This document shows, one piece after another, positions 8,728 to 16,100 of a DNA stretch of 64,000 nucleotides; positions within the stretch are counted from its first letter, which is position 1; each line of letters starts with the position of its first letter. This stretch comes from Sneathiella chungangensis. Its GTDB lineage: Bacteria; Pseudomonadota; Alphaproteobacteria; Sneathiellales; Sneathiellaceae. Both the position numbers and the translations under genes were made by a program. The notes under the pieces are model-generated. The model saw only the letters and a list, made by a program, of their open reading frames with translations. It did not search any database and was not told the origin of the DNA. The stretch spans positions 186,001 to 250,000 of the forward strand of contig NZ_WTVA01000015.1 of assembly GCF_009882935.1 (NCBI RefSeq), read 5' to 3'.

Positions 8728-9561
8728 CTATATTTTCTGACGTTCCAGATATTCGTCAAGCGCAGTCTCCATGGTCATGAAGCGGGCGCCCCGGTCGATA
8801 AGTTTCACGATCAGTTCTTCCAGAATCAGCATCCGGTGGCCGCGACCGATACAAAACGGGTGACAGGTATAGGTCAGAATACCCTCGTCCAGCTTCTGCT
8901 GCATATAATCGAAATCCCCCATCCAGTTCTCGAGAACGGCGCTGCCGGCCCGCAAACCCGGAAGAACCGACGTCTTGTTGCGCAGATATTCAAAATGCGG
9001 AAAGTCATCCGTCGACCAGCTGATCGGCATTTCCATCAACGATGTCGGAGTGCCGAAATCCACGCGCGCATCCGGATGGATGACGTCGCCCTGCCGGACC
9101 GGATAAGGATTATAGTCGTCCCCCATCATGCTACTGTCATAGAGAAAGCCTTCCTGCAACAGAAGGTCGACGCTGTTTACGCTTAAATCCCAGGACGGCG
9201 AGCGATATCCCCGCGCCCGCTGTCCTGTCAGCTTTGCAATTGCCTCATTTCCCCGGACCAGCTGTTCCAGCTCCTCTTCCCGGCTAAGACCCGCCGGCGG
9301 GATGTGGGACCAGCCATGATGGCCGATTTCATGACCTTCTTCGGCAATTTTCTGGCATATTTCGGGATAGCTATAGAGGGTGACGCCGGGTATAAACCAG
9401 GTGCTGGGAATATTGTACTCGCTGAGCAGATGGAGAATGCGCGGGACACCGGCGGCGCCGAACTCGCCCCTCGACATCAGGGTCGGCGTGGTTCGCCCGT
9501 TTACTATCCAGCTTGAAACGGCATCGAAATCGAAGGTAAGGCAAACAATATAGGGGCTCAT
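8728..9561 (-). CDS. Polysaccharide deacetylase-fold hydrolase (PuuE allantoinase / cyclic imidase-like)
   Basis: This 277-residue NodB-fold hydrolase has no signal peptide, so it is probably cytosolic. The opening motif TFDFDA carries the metal-ligand Asp. The second motif GHEIGHHGWSH near residues 75-86 carries the metal-binding His pair, and a GYRSPSWDLS motif lies near 118. A late YTCHPFCIGRGHR stretch supplies the final catalytic His. This pattern, with the cytosolic location, fits the branch including bacterial cyclic imide hydrolase and PuuE allantoinase, which open cyclic amides, better than chitin or peptidoglycan deacetylases. GAGGAT precedes the ATG at 9561. It is the first gene of the minus-strand cluster and divergent from the PfkB kinase, so the promoter probably lies in the 103-base gap. 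Confidence 0.8.
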   Translation of the reverse strand: MSPYIVCLTFDFDAVSSWIVNGRTTPTLMSRGEFGAAGVPRILHLLSEYNIPSTWFIPGVTLYSYPEICQKIAEEGHEIGHHGWSHIPPAGLSREEELEQLVRGNEAIAKLTGQRARGYRSPSWDLSVNSVDLLLQEGFLYDSSMMGDDYNPYPVRQGDVIHPDARVDFGTPTSLMEMPISWSTDDFPHFEYLRNKTSVLPGLRAGSAVLENWMGDFDYMQQKLDEGILTYTCHPFCIGRGHRMLILEELIVKLIDRGARFMTMETALDEYLERQKI

Positions 9562-9664
9562 TTTTTATCCTCGCCCGTCATGTTTTTATTATAAAATCAA
9601 GCTACCCTGTCAGGGACGTCGCCGCAATAGGCAGGACAACAAAGAGCCGGAATGCGAAAACACC

Positions 9665-10723
9665 ATGAATGAATTTACCAAGTTGAAGGCGCTGACAATC
9701 GGCTCCGCCACCATTGATATCATAGCCTCGGTTGAAGACCATGATATCGAACGCATGACCATGCATAACGCGACATCCTCCTTTTTGCTGCTGGAAGAAG
9801 GACGAAAGATCGATGTGAGCTCGATCAAATCCTCGGTTGGCGGCGGCGGCACCAACTCGGCGGTCGCCTTGGCCCGGCTTGGATACCGGACGGGCGTCTT
9901 TATCCGGATCGGAAAAGATCTGGAAGGGCAAAAAATCAAGGAGGTGCTGGCCGCAGAAAATATAGACACGCATCTGGTCGTAGAAGATGGCGCAAAACCC
10001 ACAGGACAGGCGATCATGGTCATGTCCCATGTGCGCAACCCGACCATTTTCACGAACCGCGGGGCCAATACGGCCCTGACAGATGACGAAATTTCGCCGG
10101 CCATGTTCGACGGGGTTGACCTCGTCTATATTGCGAGCCTGTCCGGCAATTCCGCTGCGTGCCTTACGAAAATTGCGCGCCTCGCCAAGCAAGCCGGGTC
10201 CTTCGTCGCAACAAACCCGGGCATCCGCCAGATCACCTATTGGGCGGGGGATATCATCGAGGCCCTCGCCAATGTCGATTTACTATCGATCAACGCAGTC
10301 GAAGCGGAGCAGCTTGCCCTGACGCTATTGCCCAAAGGACAGCCGGTGGCAACGGATGCGCCGGTGGGCGACGGACCGGCGCTGTTGGAAAAAGGGCTGG
10401 GAGGGCGGTCATTTGAGAGTTTTATCAAGGAAGTCTGCAGCCTCGGGCCGCGGATTGTCCTGGTCACGAATGGCGCCGAGGGAGCCTATGCGGGAACGCC
10501 GGATGGCATCCGCTTTCACCCTGCCAGCAAAGCGGAGGTGAGCAACACCGCCGGCGCAGGCGACGCCTTCGCGACAACTTTTTCCGCTTATGCCGCCGCA
10601 GGGGCGGATCTTGCGCGTTGTCTCGAAGCGGCGACAGCGAATGCGAGAGCAATCATCGCCGCCCCCGATACGCAAAGCGGATTACTTAGCAAGAAGGAAA
10701 TCGATACCGAGATTTGTGCTTAA
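9665..10723 (+). CDS. PfkB-family carbohydrate/nucleoside kinase
   Basis: This 352-residue ribokinase-fold enzyme phosphorylates a sugar or nucleoside with ATP in the cytosol. The N-terminal family signature GGGGTNSAVALARLGY lies near residues 60-75. The C-terminal signature with the catalytic base is NTAGAGDAFATTFSAYAAAGADL in part (AGAGD near residue 295). An insertion around residues 215-240 (PKGQPVATDAPVGDGPALLE) is longer than in adenosine kinase. The substrate cannot be assigned; adenosine, ribose or a keto sugar are all possible. It is transcribed away from the catabolic cluster. The gap to the FecR gene downstream is 81 bases, so joint transcription with the FecR pair is possible. Confidence 0.88.
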   Translation: MNEFTKLKALTIGSATIDIIASVEDHDIERMTMHNATSSFLLLEEGRKIDVSSIKSSVGGGGTNSAVALARLGYRTGVFIRIGKDLEGQKIKEVLAAENIDTHLVVEDGAKPTGQAIMVMSHVRNPTIFTNRGANTALTDDEISPAMFDGVDLVYIASLSGNSAACLTKIARLAKQAGSFVATNPGIRQITYWAGDIIEALANVDLLSINAVEAEQLALTLLPKGQPVATDAPVGDGPALLEKGLGGRSFESFIKEVCSLGPRIVLVTNGAEGAYAGTPDGIRFHPASKAEVSNTAGAGDAFATTFSAYAAAGADLARCLEAATANARAIIAAPDTQSGLLSKKEIDTEICA

Positions 10724-10804
10724 TCTCACAGATTGGCTCGTTAACCATAGTGCGTTTTTATTTCCTGTAATAGATACGGACGGAACATAAGGACGCGAAA
10801 ACTG

Positions 10805-11428
10805 ATGAGAAACCTTCTATTTTTCCTTGTTGCGGTGATATTCATGTCATTCGACCCGCACCTGGCTGTGGCGGCCGACGAGGTTGCGACCGTAACCAAG
10901 CTGCGCAATAGCGCGCATGTATTTCGCAAGGGCCAGCAGATTGCGCTCAACGAAGGTTTCAAGATAGAGGAATTTGATGAGGTTCTTACCGGCAAGGATA
11001 CCCGCGTTGAAATAACCTTCATTGACGGGACAAAGCTCAATATCGGCGAGCACAGCAATATCGTCATCGACAAGTTCCTGTTTGATCCGGTCAACCACCT
11101 TGGCATCGCAATCCTGCGCTCCCTGGAAGGTGCCTTTCGTTTTGTCACCGGCAATATTGGCAAGGTCAACCAGCCGCAAATCGTCGTTCAAAGCCGCTTT
11201 GGCGTGATCGGCGTACGGGGAACGGATTTCTGGGCCGGGCCGTCGAGAGGGGTATATGGTGTTCTTCTTCTGGACGGGTCAATTTCGGTTACCAATCCGG
11301 TGGGTCAGCGTATCCTTACCGCGCCGGGAACCGGCGTCAACCTGACGGGTAATGACGCGCCGCCAAGTGAAGTAACCGCTTGGGGCGCAGAACGGGCTGC
11401 TGACGCGCTCGCCGCCGTCGCGTTCTAG
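10805..11428 (+). CDS. Exported FecR-domain protein (first of a tandem pair)
   Basis: This 207-residue protein has a signal peptide of about 24 residues (LLFFLVAVIFMSF, predicted cut after AVA). The mature part is one FecR domain. The core reads LTGKDTRVEITFIDGTKLNIGE, then FRFVTG near residue 115 and VRGTDFWAGP near 140. In classical FecR this fold lies in the periplasm and passes ligand signals to an ECF sigma factor through a transmembrane helix. Here there is no transmembrane helix, no N-terminal anti-sigma part and no sigma gene nearby, so it is a free periplasmic version of unknown function. AAGGACG lies upstream of the ATG. About half of the aligned mature residues match the next protein. 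Confidence 0.82.
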   Translation: MRNLLFFLVAVIFMSFDPHLAVAADEVATVTKLRNSAHVFRKGQQIALNEGFKIEEFDEVLTGKDTRVEITFIDGTKLNIGEHSNIVIDKFLFDPVNHLGIAILRSLEGAFRFVTGNIGKVNQPQIVVQSRFGVIGVRGTDFWAGPSRGVYGVLLLDGSISVTNPVGQRILTAPGTGVNLTGNDAPPSEVTAWGAERAADALAAVAF

Positions 11429-11605
11429 CTTCCGGAATGTTTATCTATCGACGCTGGTCGCCCCGACCACTCGCCGGCAAGCATATAACTTGTACTACGG
11501 TGATCCATAACAAGGACCATTACGTAGAAAAATATAATCCGATGGGTTCGGCTTATGCGCCGAAGGTCATTCCGGACATGGCAATGTCGCCACAAGGAGA
11601 ACGGT

Positions 11606-12241
11606 ATGTTTAAGAAATTCTGTCTGGCATCGGCCATGATTATTGTAGGAATTGTCGCCTCTACGGCGCAGAGTTTGGCCGCGAACCCCGACGTCGGATC
11701 GGTAACACGCCTGGAAAACGATGCCAGCATCATTCGCGCCGGCAGTGAAATACCGCTCGAGATAGGGGCCGCGATTAAGGAAAATGACGAGATTACGTCC
11801 GGCAAGGACGCGCGAGTTGAGATCACCTTTACCGATGGCACGACCCTGCGGATAGGCGAAAATGCGCGGATCGGGATTGACGAATTTCTCTACGATCCGG
11901 ACAACAACGTCGGAAACGCGATTATTGGCGCCCTACAGGGTCCGTTCCGTTTCATAACGGGGAAAATCGGGGAACTCAAAAACAAACGCATTGAAGTAAA
12001 AAGCAGCCTTGCCACGATCGGCATCCGCGGTACAGATTTTTGGGGTGGACCATCACAGGGTACCTATGGTGTATTTCTGTTCGAGGGCACGATTGTCGTC
12101 TTCAATGCACAGGGTGGACGAATTGTCAGCGTCCCCGGGACCGGTGTTGATGTTGACGGTGCAGACAAAGCGCCCGCTGCAGCAGAGGCTTGGGGTAGCG
12201 CACGTGCGGAAGCCGCACTTGCGACGGTAACGTTCAGATAA
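11606..12241 (+). CDS. Exported FecR-domain protein (second of a tandem pair)
   Basis: It has 211 residues from the ATG at 11606, chosen because AAGGAGA is 5 bases upstream; an in-frame ATG at 11555 would spoil the signal peptide. The signal peptide ends near SLA-AN. The mature domain aligns along its whole length with the preceding gene product: TSGKDARVEITFTDGTTLRIGE, FRFITGKIGEL and GIRGTDFWGGPSQGTYG. Both end in a Trp-Gly-(A/S)-x-R-A (A/E)-x-A-L-A tail. This is a local gene duplication followed by divergence. It lies 24 bases before the PAS gene, so those two are likely one operon. A separate promoter may lie in the 177-base gap before it. Confidence 0.82.
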   Translation: MFKKFCLASAMIIVGIVASTAQSLAANPDVGSVTRLENDASIIRAGSEIPLEIGAAIKENDEITSGKDARVEITFTDGTTLRIGENARIGIDEFLYDPDNNVGNAIIGALQGPFRFITGKIGELKNKRIEVKSSLATIGIRGTDFWGGPSQGTYGVFLFEGTIVVFNAQGGRIVSVPGTGVDVDGADKAPAAAEAWGSARAEAALATVTFR

Positions 12242-12265
12242 AGGCTTGTGATCGTCAGGAGCTAA

Positions 12266-12775
12266 ATGGATCGAGTAAAAAAAGACAGTCCGCTGTCTTC
12301 ACCCAATCTTCTTGAAATTCGAGACTATTGGACCGCCTTGAAAAAGGATCGGGAGATACCGGCGCGCGGGGACTTCAGTCCGGCCAGCATCGCCCGGCAT
12401 CTTCCAATTGTCTCTCTGACGGACGTCTTTTATAACCCGCTGCGCTTTCGTTACCGGCTATTGGGAACCCGGATTACCGAGCTTGCCGGCAGAAATGCAA
12501 CAGGCAAATGGCTCGACGAAGAGCTTTACGGCGAAAAAACCGATGACATGCTTTGGTCGTTCCGGCAGTGCGTTGAGGTGAAACACCCGATTGCTGTCCG
12601 CGAACAGGTTCAGTTTGTCGACAAATCCTGGGTCATTGTAGAAGTTGCGTTGTTTCCTCTTTGCGACGAGGAGGGCAGGATTAATGTGATTTTGAGTGCC
12701 CTTGACACGGCGAGCCTGAATACGGAAACGCCACCGGACGGCACATGCTTCATTCTGGACTGGGAGAAGAGCTAA
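12266..12775 (+). CDS. PAS_5 (DUF1457-type) single-PAS-domain protein
   Basis: This 169-residue soluble protein matches the alphaproteobacterial PAS_5 family. The central part (LLEIRDYWTALKKDREIPAR, then SIARHLPIVSLTDV and RFRYRLLGTRITELAGRNATGKWLDE) is the diagnostic stretch. It is followed by strands with VREQVQFVDKSWVIVEVALFPL. There is no output domain, kinase, cyclase or DNA-binding part. Such proteins may bind a small ligand, but no ligand is established. Its start has AGGAGC upstream and lies 24 bases after the second FecR gene. The short spacing suggests a working link between the periplasmic FecR proteins and this cytosolic sensor, without a visible membrane connector. It ends convergently with apbE. 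Confidence 0.8.
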   Translation: MDRVKKDSPLSSPNLLEIRDYWTALKKDREIPARGDFSPASIARHLPIVSLTDVFYNPLRFRYRLLGTRITELAGRNATGKWLDEELYGEKTDDMLWSFRQCVEVKHPIAVREQVQFVDKSWVIVEVALFPLCDEEGRINVILSALDTASLNTETPPDGTCFILDWEKS

Positions 12776-12779
12776 CACT

Positions 12780-12799
12780 GTCTGCCGTCCCGGGCAGAC
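12780..12799. other. Inverted repeat between convergent genes
   Basis: GTCTGCC (12780-12786) and GGCAGAC (12793-12799) can pair as a 7-base stem with a 6-base loop. It lies exactly between the ends of the PAS gene and apbE. No T-run follows on either strand, so it is only a weak candidate for a shared terminator or RNA end protector. Confidence 0.35.
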
Positions 12800-13773
12800 T
12801 AGCCGTAAATTACTTCTTCGATCCTGGGATCGCCGCGCGCGAAGGTCTCGCCATCGGTCTCGGTCATAAGAGAGAGAGCCGTTGAGGCCATATCCGCATA
12901 GGTGGCGGAAGCCGAGATCACGGATACGGACCGTTTGAATTCGGCGAACTCCCCGGTCCTCGGGTCGAGCAAGTGGTTCGCGGTCGTTCCCGGCGCAAAT
13001 GGGCTGCCGTATCCGCCGGAGGTCGCAATCGCCTTATTCGTAAGCTCGCGAACTGCGACGGGTTGCATGTTATTTTCCGCCCCCGAAACGCCGACACGCC
13101 ACGGCGCGCCATCCGCCTTGCGGCCCAAGGCATAGGTCTCTCCCAAAGAGACCAAAACGCTTTCAAATCCGGCGGTCTTGAGCAAGGACGAAATGCGGTC
13201 CGTGATATAGCCTTGGGCAACACCGTTCAGGGTAATTGCCATTCCCGGCTTTTCAAATGCGATCCGGTCGACGGAAATGCTGATGTCCATCGAGCCGATT
13301 TTGGCGAGCGCCGCTTTGATCCGAACGGCATCCGGCCCCGCCGGATCTGCGTTCCCATCCGAGAAATGATCGGCAAACAGCTCCCATAGCGGTTGCACAG
13401 TGACATCAAACAATCCGTCCGTCCGCGCCGAGAAAGAGACCGCCGCCGACATAAGCTCCAGAAACTCGATATCCGGATTATCGAGACGGCCCGCGGCGTT
13501 CAGCCGGCAAATTGCCGAACCGGGCCGGTACAGGCTGAAAAGATTTTCAAGGCGACGGATTTCTCTCTGGCATCGATCCAGCTGCGCCCGGGCCCAGTCC
13601 GGATCATTATGGTAGAGTTGTATCGTCGCCTCCGCTCCCAGCGCCGATCCCGTCCAGGTAATTTTTTGCAATTCCCCCGCCGCGGCGGGCAGGACGGGCA
13701 AGGCACCAAAAACACTCGCCGTGACGAGAAACCGGCGTCGGGACATAGTCGAATTTGAAGATTGCGTCATCAT
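12799..13773 (-). CDS. apbE: FAD:protein FMN transferase, NosX-type ApbE
   Basis: This 324-residue protein has a twin-arginine signal (MSRRRFLVTASVF, residues 10-22), so it works in the periplasm. ApbE proteins cut FAD and attach FMN covalently to a Thr or Ser of a target with Mg2+. Family features are FSLYRPGSAICRLNAAG near residue 80, ITLNGVAQGYITDR near 195, and ATSGGYGSPF near 265 before HLLDPRTGEF. In nos clusters this enzyme is called NosX and flavinylates NosR; the NosR here has the acceptor motif. The start ATG at 13773 overlaps the nosL stop by four bases (ATGA), so it is translationally coupled and is the last gene of the nos operon. Confidence 0.92.
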   Translation of the reverse strand: MMTQSSNSTMSRRRFLVTASVFGALPVLPAAAGELQKITWTGSALGAEATIQLYHNDPDWARAQLDRCQREIRRLENLFSLYRPGSAICRLNAAGRLDNPDIEFLELMSAAVSFSARTDGLFDVTVQPLWELFADHFSDGNADPAGPDAVRIKAALAKIGSMDISISVDRIAFEKPGMAITLNGVAQGYITDRISSLLKTAGFESVLVSLGETYALGRKADGAPWRVGVSGAENNMQPVAVRELTNKAIATSGGYGSPFAPGTTANHLLDPRTGEFAEFKRSVSVISASATYADMASTALSLMTETDGETFARGDPRIEEVIYG

Positions 13774-14327
13774 TTGTGATTTCCCATTGCTCGAGGATTT
13801 TCAGCGACGGTCTCGCCGGCACTGCCGCTTTCGGGTAGCAGAAGGGAATCGGGAATTTCGTCAAGTTTCATGACCTTGCCGCCGTGTTCTGCCGCGAAAG
13901 CGTCTGCCGCATCCCTTGTGCCGAACGGGACCATCTCCAGCATTCCCATACCACCGCGCTTGTCGCTGCCGACAACATAGAACGCACTGTCAGCGGCAAT
14001 CCAGATGCCATCGCGCTGCGGTTCTTCCCAGCTTGTCGCCAGCGCCATATCATGAACGTAAAAACCAACGGTATGCTGGCTCTCGCCTGGCAGCCTTGTA
14101 TAGGCGATCGCGTCCCGAACGGCGGTAAACCAGAGCGGATCCTTGCGCCCCTTTTCGAAGACCTGCCCCTTCGGACCGGCATGCTCCACCAGGATCATGC
14201 CGCAGTAAGCCCCGACGGCATCATCCTTTAACGCCTGCGGTGGCGGCGCTATGTCGGCAATATCGTCGCAGGCCGCAGCGACCGTCAGCAGCAATATCGC
14301 AACGCCCAGTCTCAGAATTGGTTTCAC
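13770..14327 (-). CDS. nosL: NosL, periplasmic copper chaperone lipoprotein
   Basis: I chose the GTG at 14327: AAAGGAGG lies 5 bases upstream, and it overlaps the nosY stop as GTGA. This gives 185 residues. A lipobox (VAAAC, residues 14-18) follows a short hydrophobic stretch. The protein is expected on the periplasmic side, where NosL delivers Cu(I) to apo-NosZ for CuZ assembly. The conserved YCGMILVEHAGPKGQ segment gives Cys and Met copper ligands just after residue 38, and the second lobe has SDKRGGMGMLEMVPF. The C-terminal tail of about 25 residues (PESGSAGETVAENPRAMGN) looks disordered. It is coupled upstream to nosY and downstream to apbE. Confidence 0.93.
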   Translation of the reverse strand: MKPILRLGVAILLLTVAAACDDIADIAPPPQALKDDAVGAYCGMILVEHAGPKGQVFEKGRKDPLWFTAVRDAIAYTRLPGESQHTVGFYVHDMALATSWEEPQRDGIWIAADSAFYVVGSDKRGGMGMLEMVPFGTRDAADAFAAEHGGKVMKLDEIPDSLLLPESGSAGETVAENPRAMGNHK

Positions 14328-15157
14328 GACGTCCTCCTTTGGAATAAGGCGCAAGCAACAGAAAGGGGGACGACGATCCAGGCACCGAGGAGAAGCAACA
14401 AGACCGATCCTGCCACGCCCTGATCCTCACGCAATCCCGACATTCCCGACAACAGCGCCGTATCAGCATTGGTGGCGAGGTTGAACATTCGATAGGCATC
14501 TGACGGACTTGCAAGCATGATCCATTTCACCGCCTCATCCTGTATCAGGCTTGCGGCTCCCGAAGAAAGAATGCCGAGAAGCGCCATATCGAACAGCACG
14601 ACAAATACAAGCCAAAGACCGATAGCGCCAGCCGCCGACGTGCCACGGTCTTTTGTGATCGTACTCAACAGCAGGCCCAGCGCCAGGAAAACACCGCCCA
14701 GCATGACCGATGACACAACTAGTTTAAGAAATATGGTCCATGGAATTTGCTCAAGCGGCGCCTCTCCCTTAGCGGCGACCACCACCAAGGCGACCCCGTA
14801 TCCAACCACGATTGCGAAGGAAAGTATTAAAAGCTGCCCCAGAAACTTGCCAAGGGCAATCTCGGTCCGTGTCACCGGATATGCCAGCAGCAGTATCAAC
14901 GTGCCGCGCTCGTCTTCACCAACAATACTGTCATAGGACAGCAAAAGCGCAATCAGCGGGATGAAAAATATGCCAAGAGACGACAGGCTGACGACGGTGA
15001 CGGCAAGCGGGCTGATCGCCGTTGTGCCGACGGGGGCGCTGCCGAGAAGCGCAAGAACCAGCGCAAAACCAGCCATCAGGAAGGTCATGACGGCAATCCA
15101 TTTATTGCGATATCCGTCCCGGACTTCCTTCTGTATCAAGGTCAGTATGTTACCCAT
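14324..15157 (-). CDS. nosY: NosY, ABC transporter permease of the nos maturation system
   Basis: It has 277 residues from the ATG at 15157 (MGNILTLIQKEVRDG); the open frame runs further upstream, but there it would only reuse nosF sequence. It has six hydrophobic segments with an N-terminal cytoplasmic amphipathic part, as in ABC-2 type permeases. The segment YDSIVGEDERGTLILLLAYPVTRTEIALGKFLG (in part) is the coupling region typical of this group. NosDFY forms a complex that moves or presents sulfur and copper species for building the CuZ (4Cu:2S) centre. The start overlaps the nosF stop by 8 bases, and the end overlaps the nosL GTG by four. Confidence 0.93.
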   Translation of the reverse strand: MGNILTLIQKEVRDGYRNKWIAVMTFLMAGFALVLALLGSAPVGTTAISPLAVTVVSLSSLGIFFIPLIALLLSYDSIVGEDERGTLILLLAYPVTRTEIALGKFLGQLLILSFAIVVGYGVALVVVAAKGEAPLEQIPWTIFLKLVVSSVMLGGVFLALGLLLSTITKDRGTSAAGAIGLWLVFVVLFDMALLGILSSGAASLIQDEAVKWIMLASPSDAYRMFNLATNADTALLSGMSGLREDQGVAGSVLLLLLGAWIVVPLSVACALFQRRTS

Positions 15158-16100
15158 TGGAATCTTCCCTGAATGCCGGACCCGTTGCAGAATAGGCGTT
15201 GAAAACTTCTTCCAGCGACGGATCGACAAGTTCGATGTCCAGGATGCCCTCTTCCATCGCCATAACCCGGCTGAGGACGTCCATCTTCTGATCGGGCCGG
15301 CATCGGAGCAGAATTTCTTCACCGGAAATCCGCTCAACCGGTAGCTCCAATCTAAATGCAGCGACAAGGCTTTCGCAGGTATCCTGCCGCGCCCTGATCC
15401 TAAGACGCGAGCGCATATTGATGTGATGGCGGAGAAGCGGGATGGACCCTTGCGCCACCAGTCTGCCCTGATTGAGAATAGCCACCCGATCAATACGGTC
15501 ATCGAGTTCCGTCAGAACATGAGATGAGATCAGCACCGCCGTTCCATTTTTCTTCTCATCATCCAGTATTCGATAGATATTTTGCCGCGCCACAGGGTCG
15601 AGGCCACTGGTCGGCTCATCAAGCACCAGCAGTTTCGGCTGCCCAAGGAGCGCCTGAGCAATACCAAGACGCTGACGCATGCCTTTTGAGTAGGTGCCGA
15701 CGCGCCGGTCTGCGGCATCCTGCAAATCGACACGTTCGAAATACGGGTCGAGGTTATTAACCGCCACCCCCTTTAGCCGCGCGTAGAAGGCGAGAGTCTC
15801 ACGTCCCGTCAGGGTTTTCTGAAAAAGCACCTGCTCGGGAAGGAACCCGATGTTTCGGCGGAGTTGATTGAATTGCCGTCTCCCCGGATCGGCGTGCAAG
15901 ACGTTGAGCGTCCCCGCGTCGGGTTTCAGCAGGCCGAGAATGATCTTGATCAATGTTGTTTTACCGGCGCCGTTGTGTCCGACGAGGGCCAGACATTGCC
16001 GCGCCGACAAGGTGAGCGAGACATCCTCAAGGGCATTTTTCCTACCATAGGACTTGCCGACATTCAAAAGCTCGATTGCGGGGAAATTTTCCATTTTCAT
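15150..16100 (-). CDS. nosF: NosF, ABC transporter ATPase of the nos maturation system
   Basis: This 316-residue cytosolic ATPase has Walker A GHNGAGKTT near residues 38-46, a Q-loop in NIGFLPEQVLFQ, the signature YSKGMRQRLGIAQALLG near 138-153, Walker B LLVLDEPTSGLD near 160 and an H-loop in ISSHVLTEL. It has a C-terminal extension of about 90 residues after the nucleotide domain, as usual for NosF. It powers NosDFY. The start ATG at 16100 overlaps the nosD stop (ATGA); an alternative Met lies two codons in. The tight overlaps on both sides suggest stoichiometric synthesis with NosD and NosY. Confidence 0.95.
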   Translation of the reverse strand: MKMENFPAIELLNVGKSYGRKNALEDVSLTLSARQCLALVGHNGAGKTTLIKIILGLLKPDAGTLNVLHADPGRRQFNQLRRNIGFLPEQVLFQKTLTGRETLAFYARLKGVAVNNLDPYFERVDLQDAADRRVGTYSKGMRQRLGIAQALLGQPKLLVLDEPTSGLDPVARQNIYRILDDEKKNGTAVLISSHVLTELDDRIDRVAILNQGRLVAQGSIPLLRHHINMRSRLRIRARQDTCESLVAAFRLELPVERISGEEILLRCRPDQKMDVLSRVMAMEEGILDIELVDPSLEEVFNAYSATGPAFREDSNG

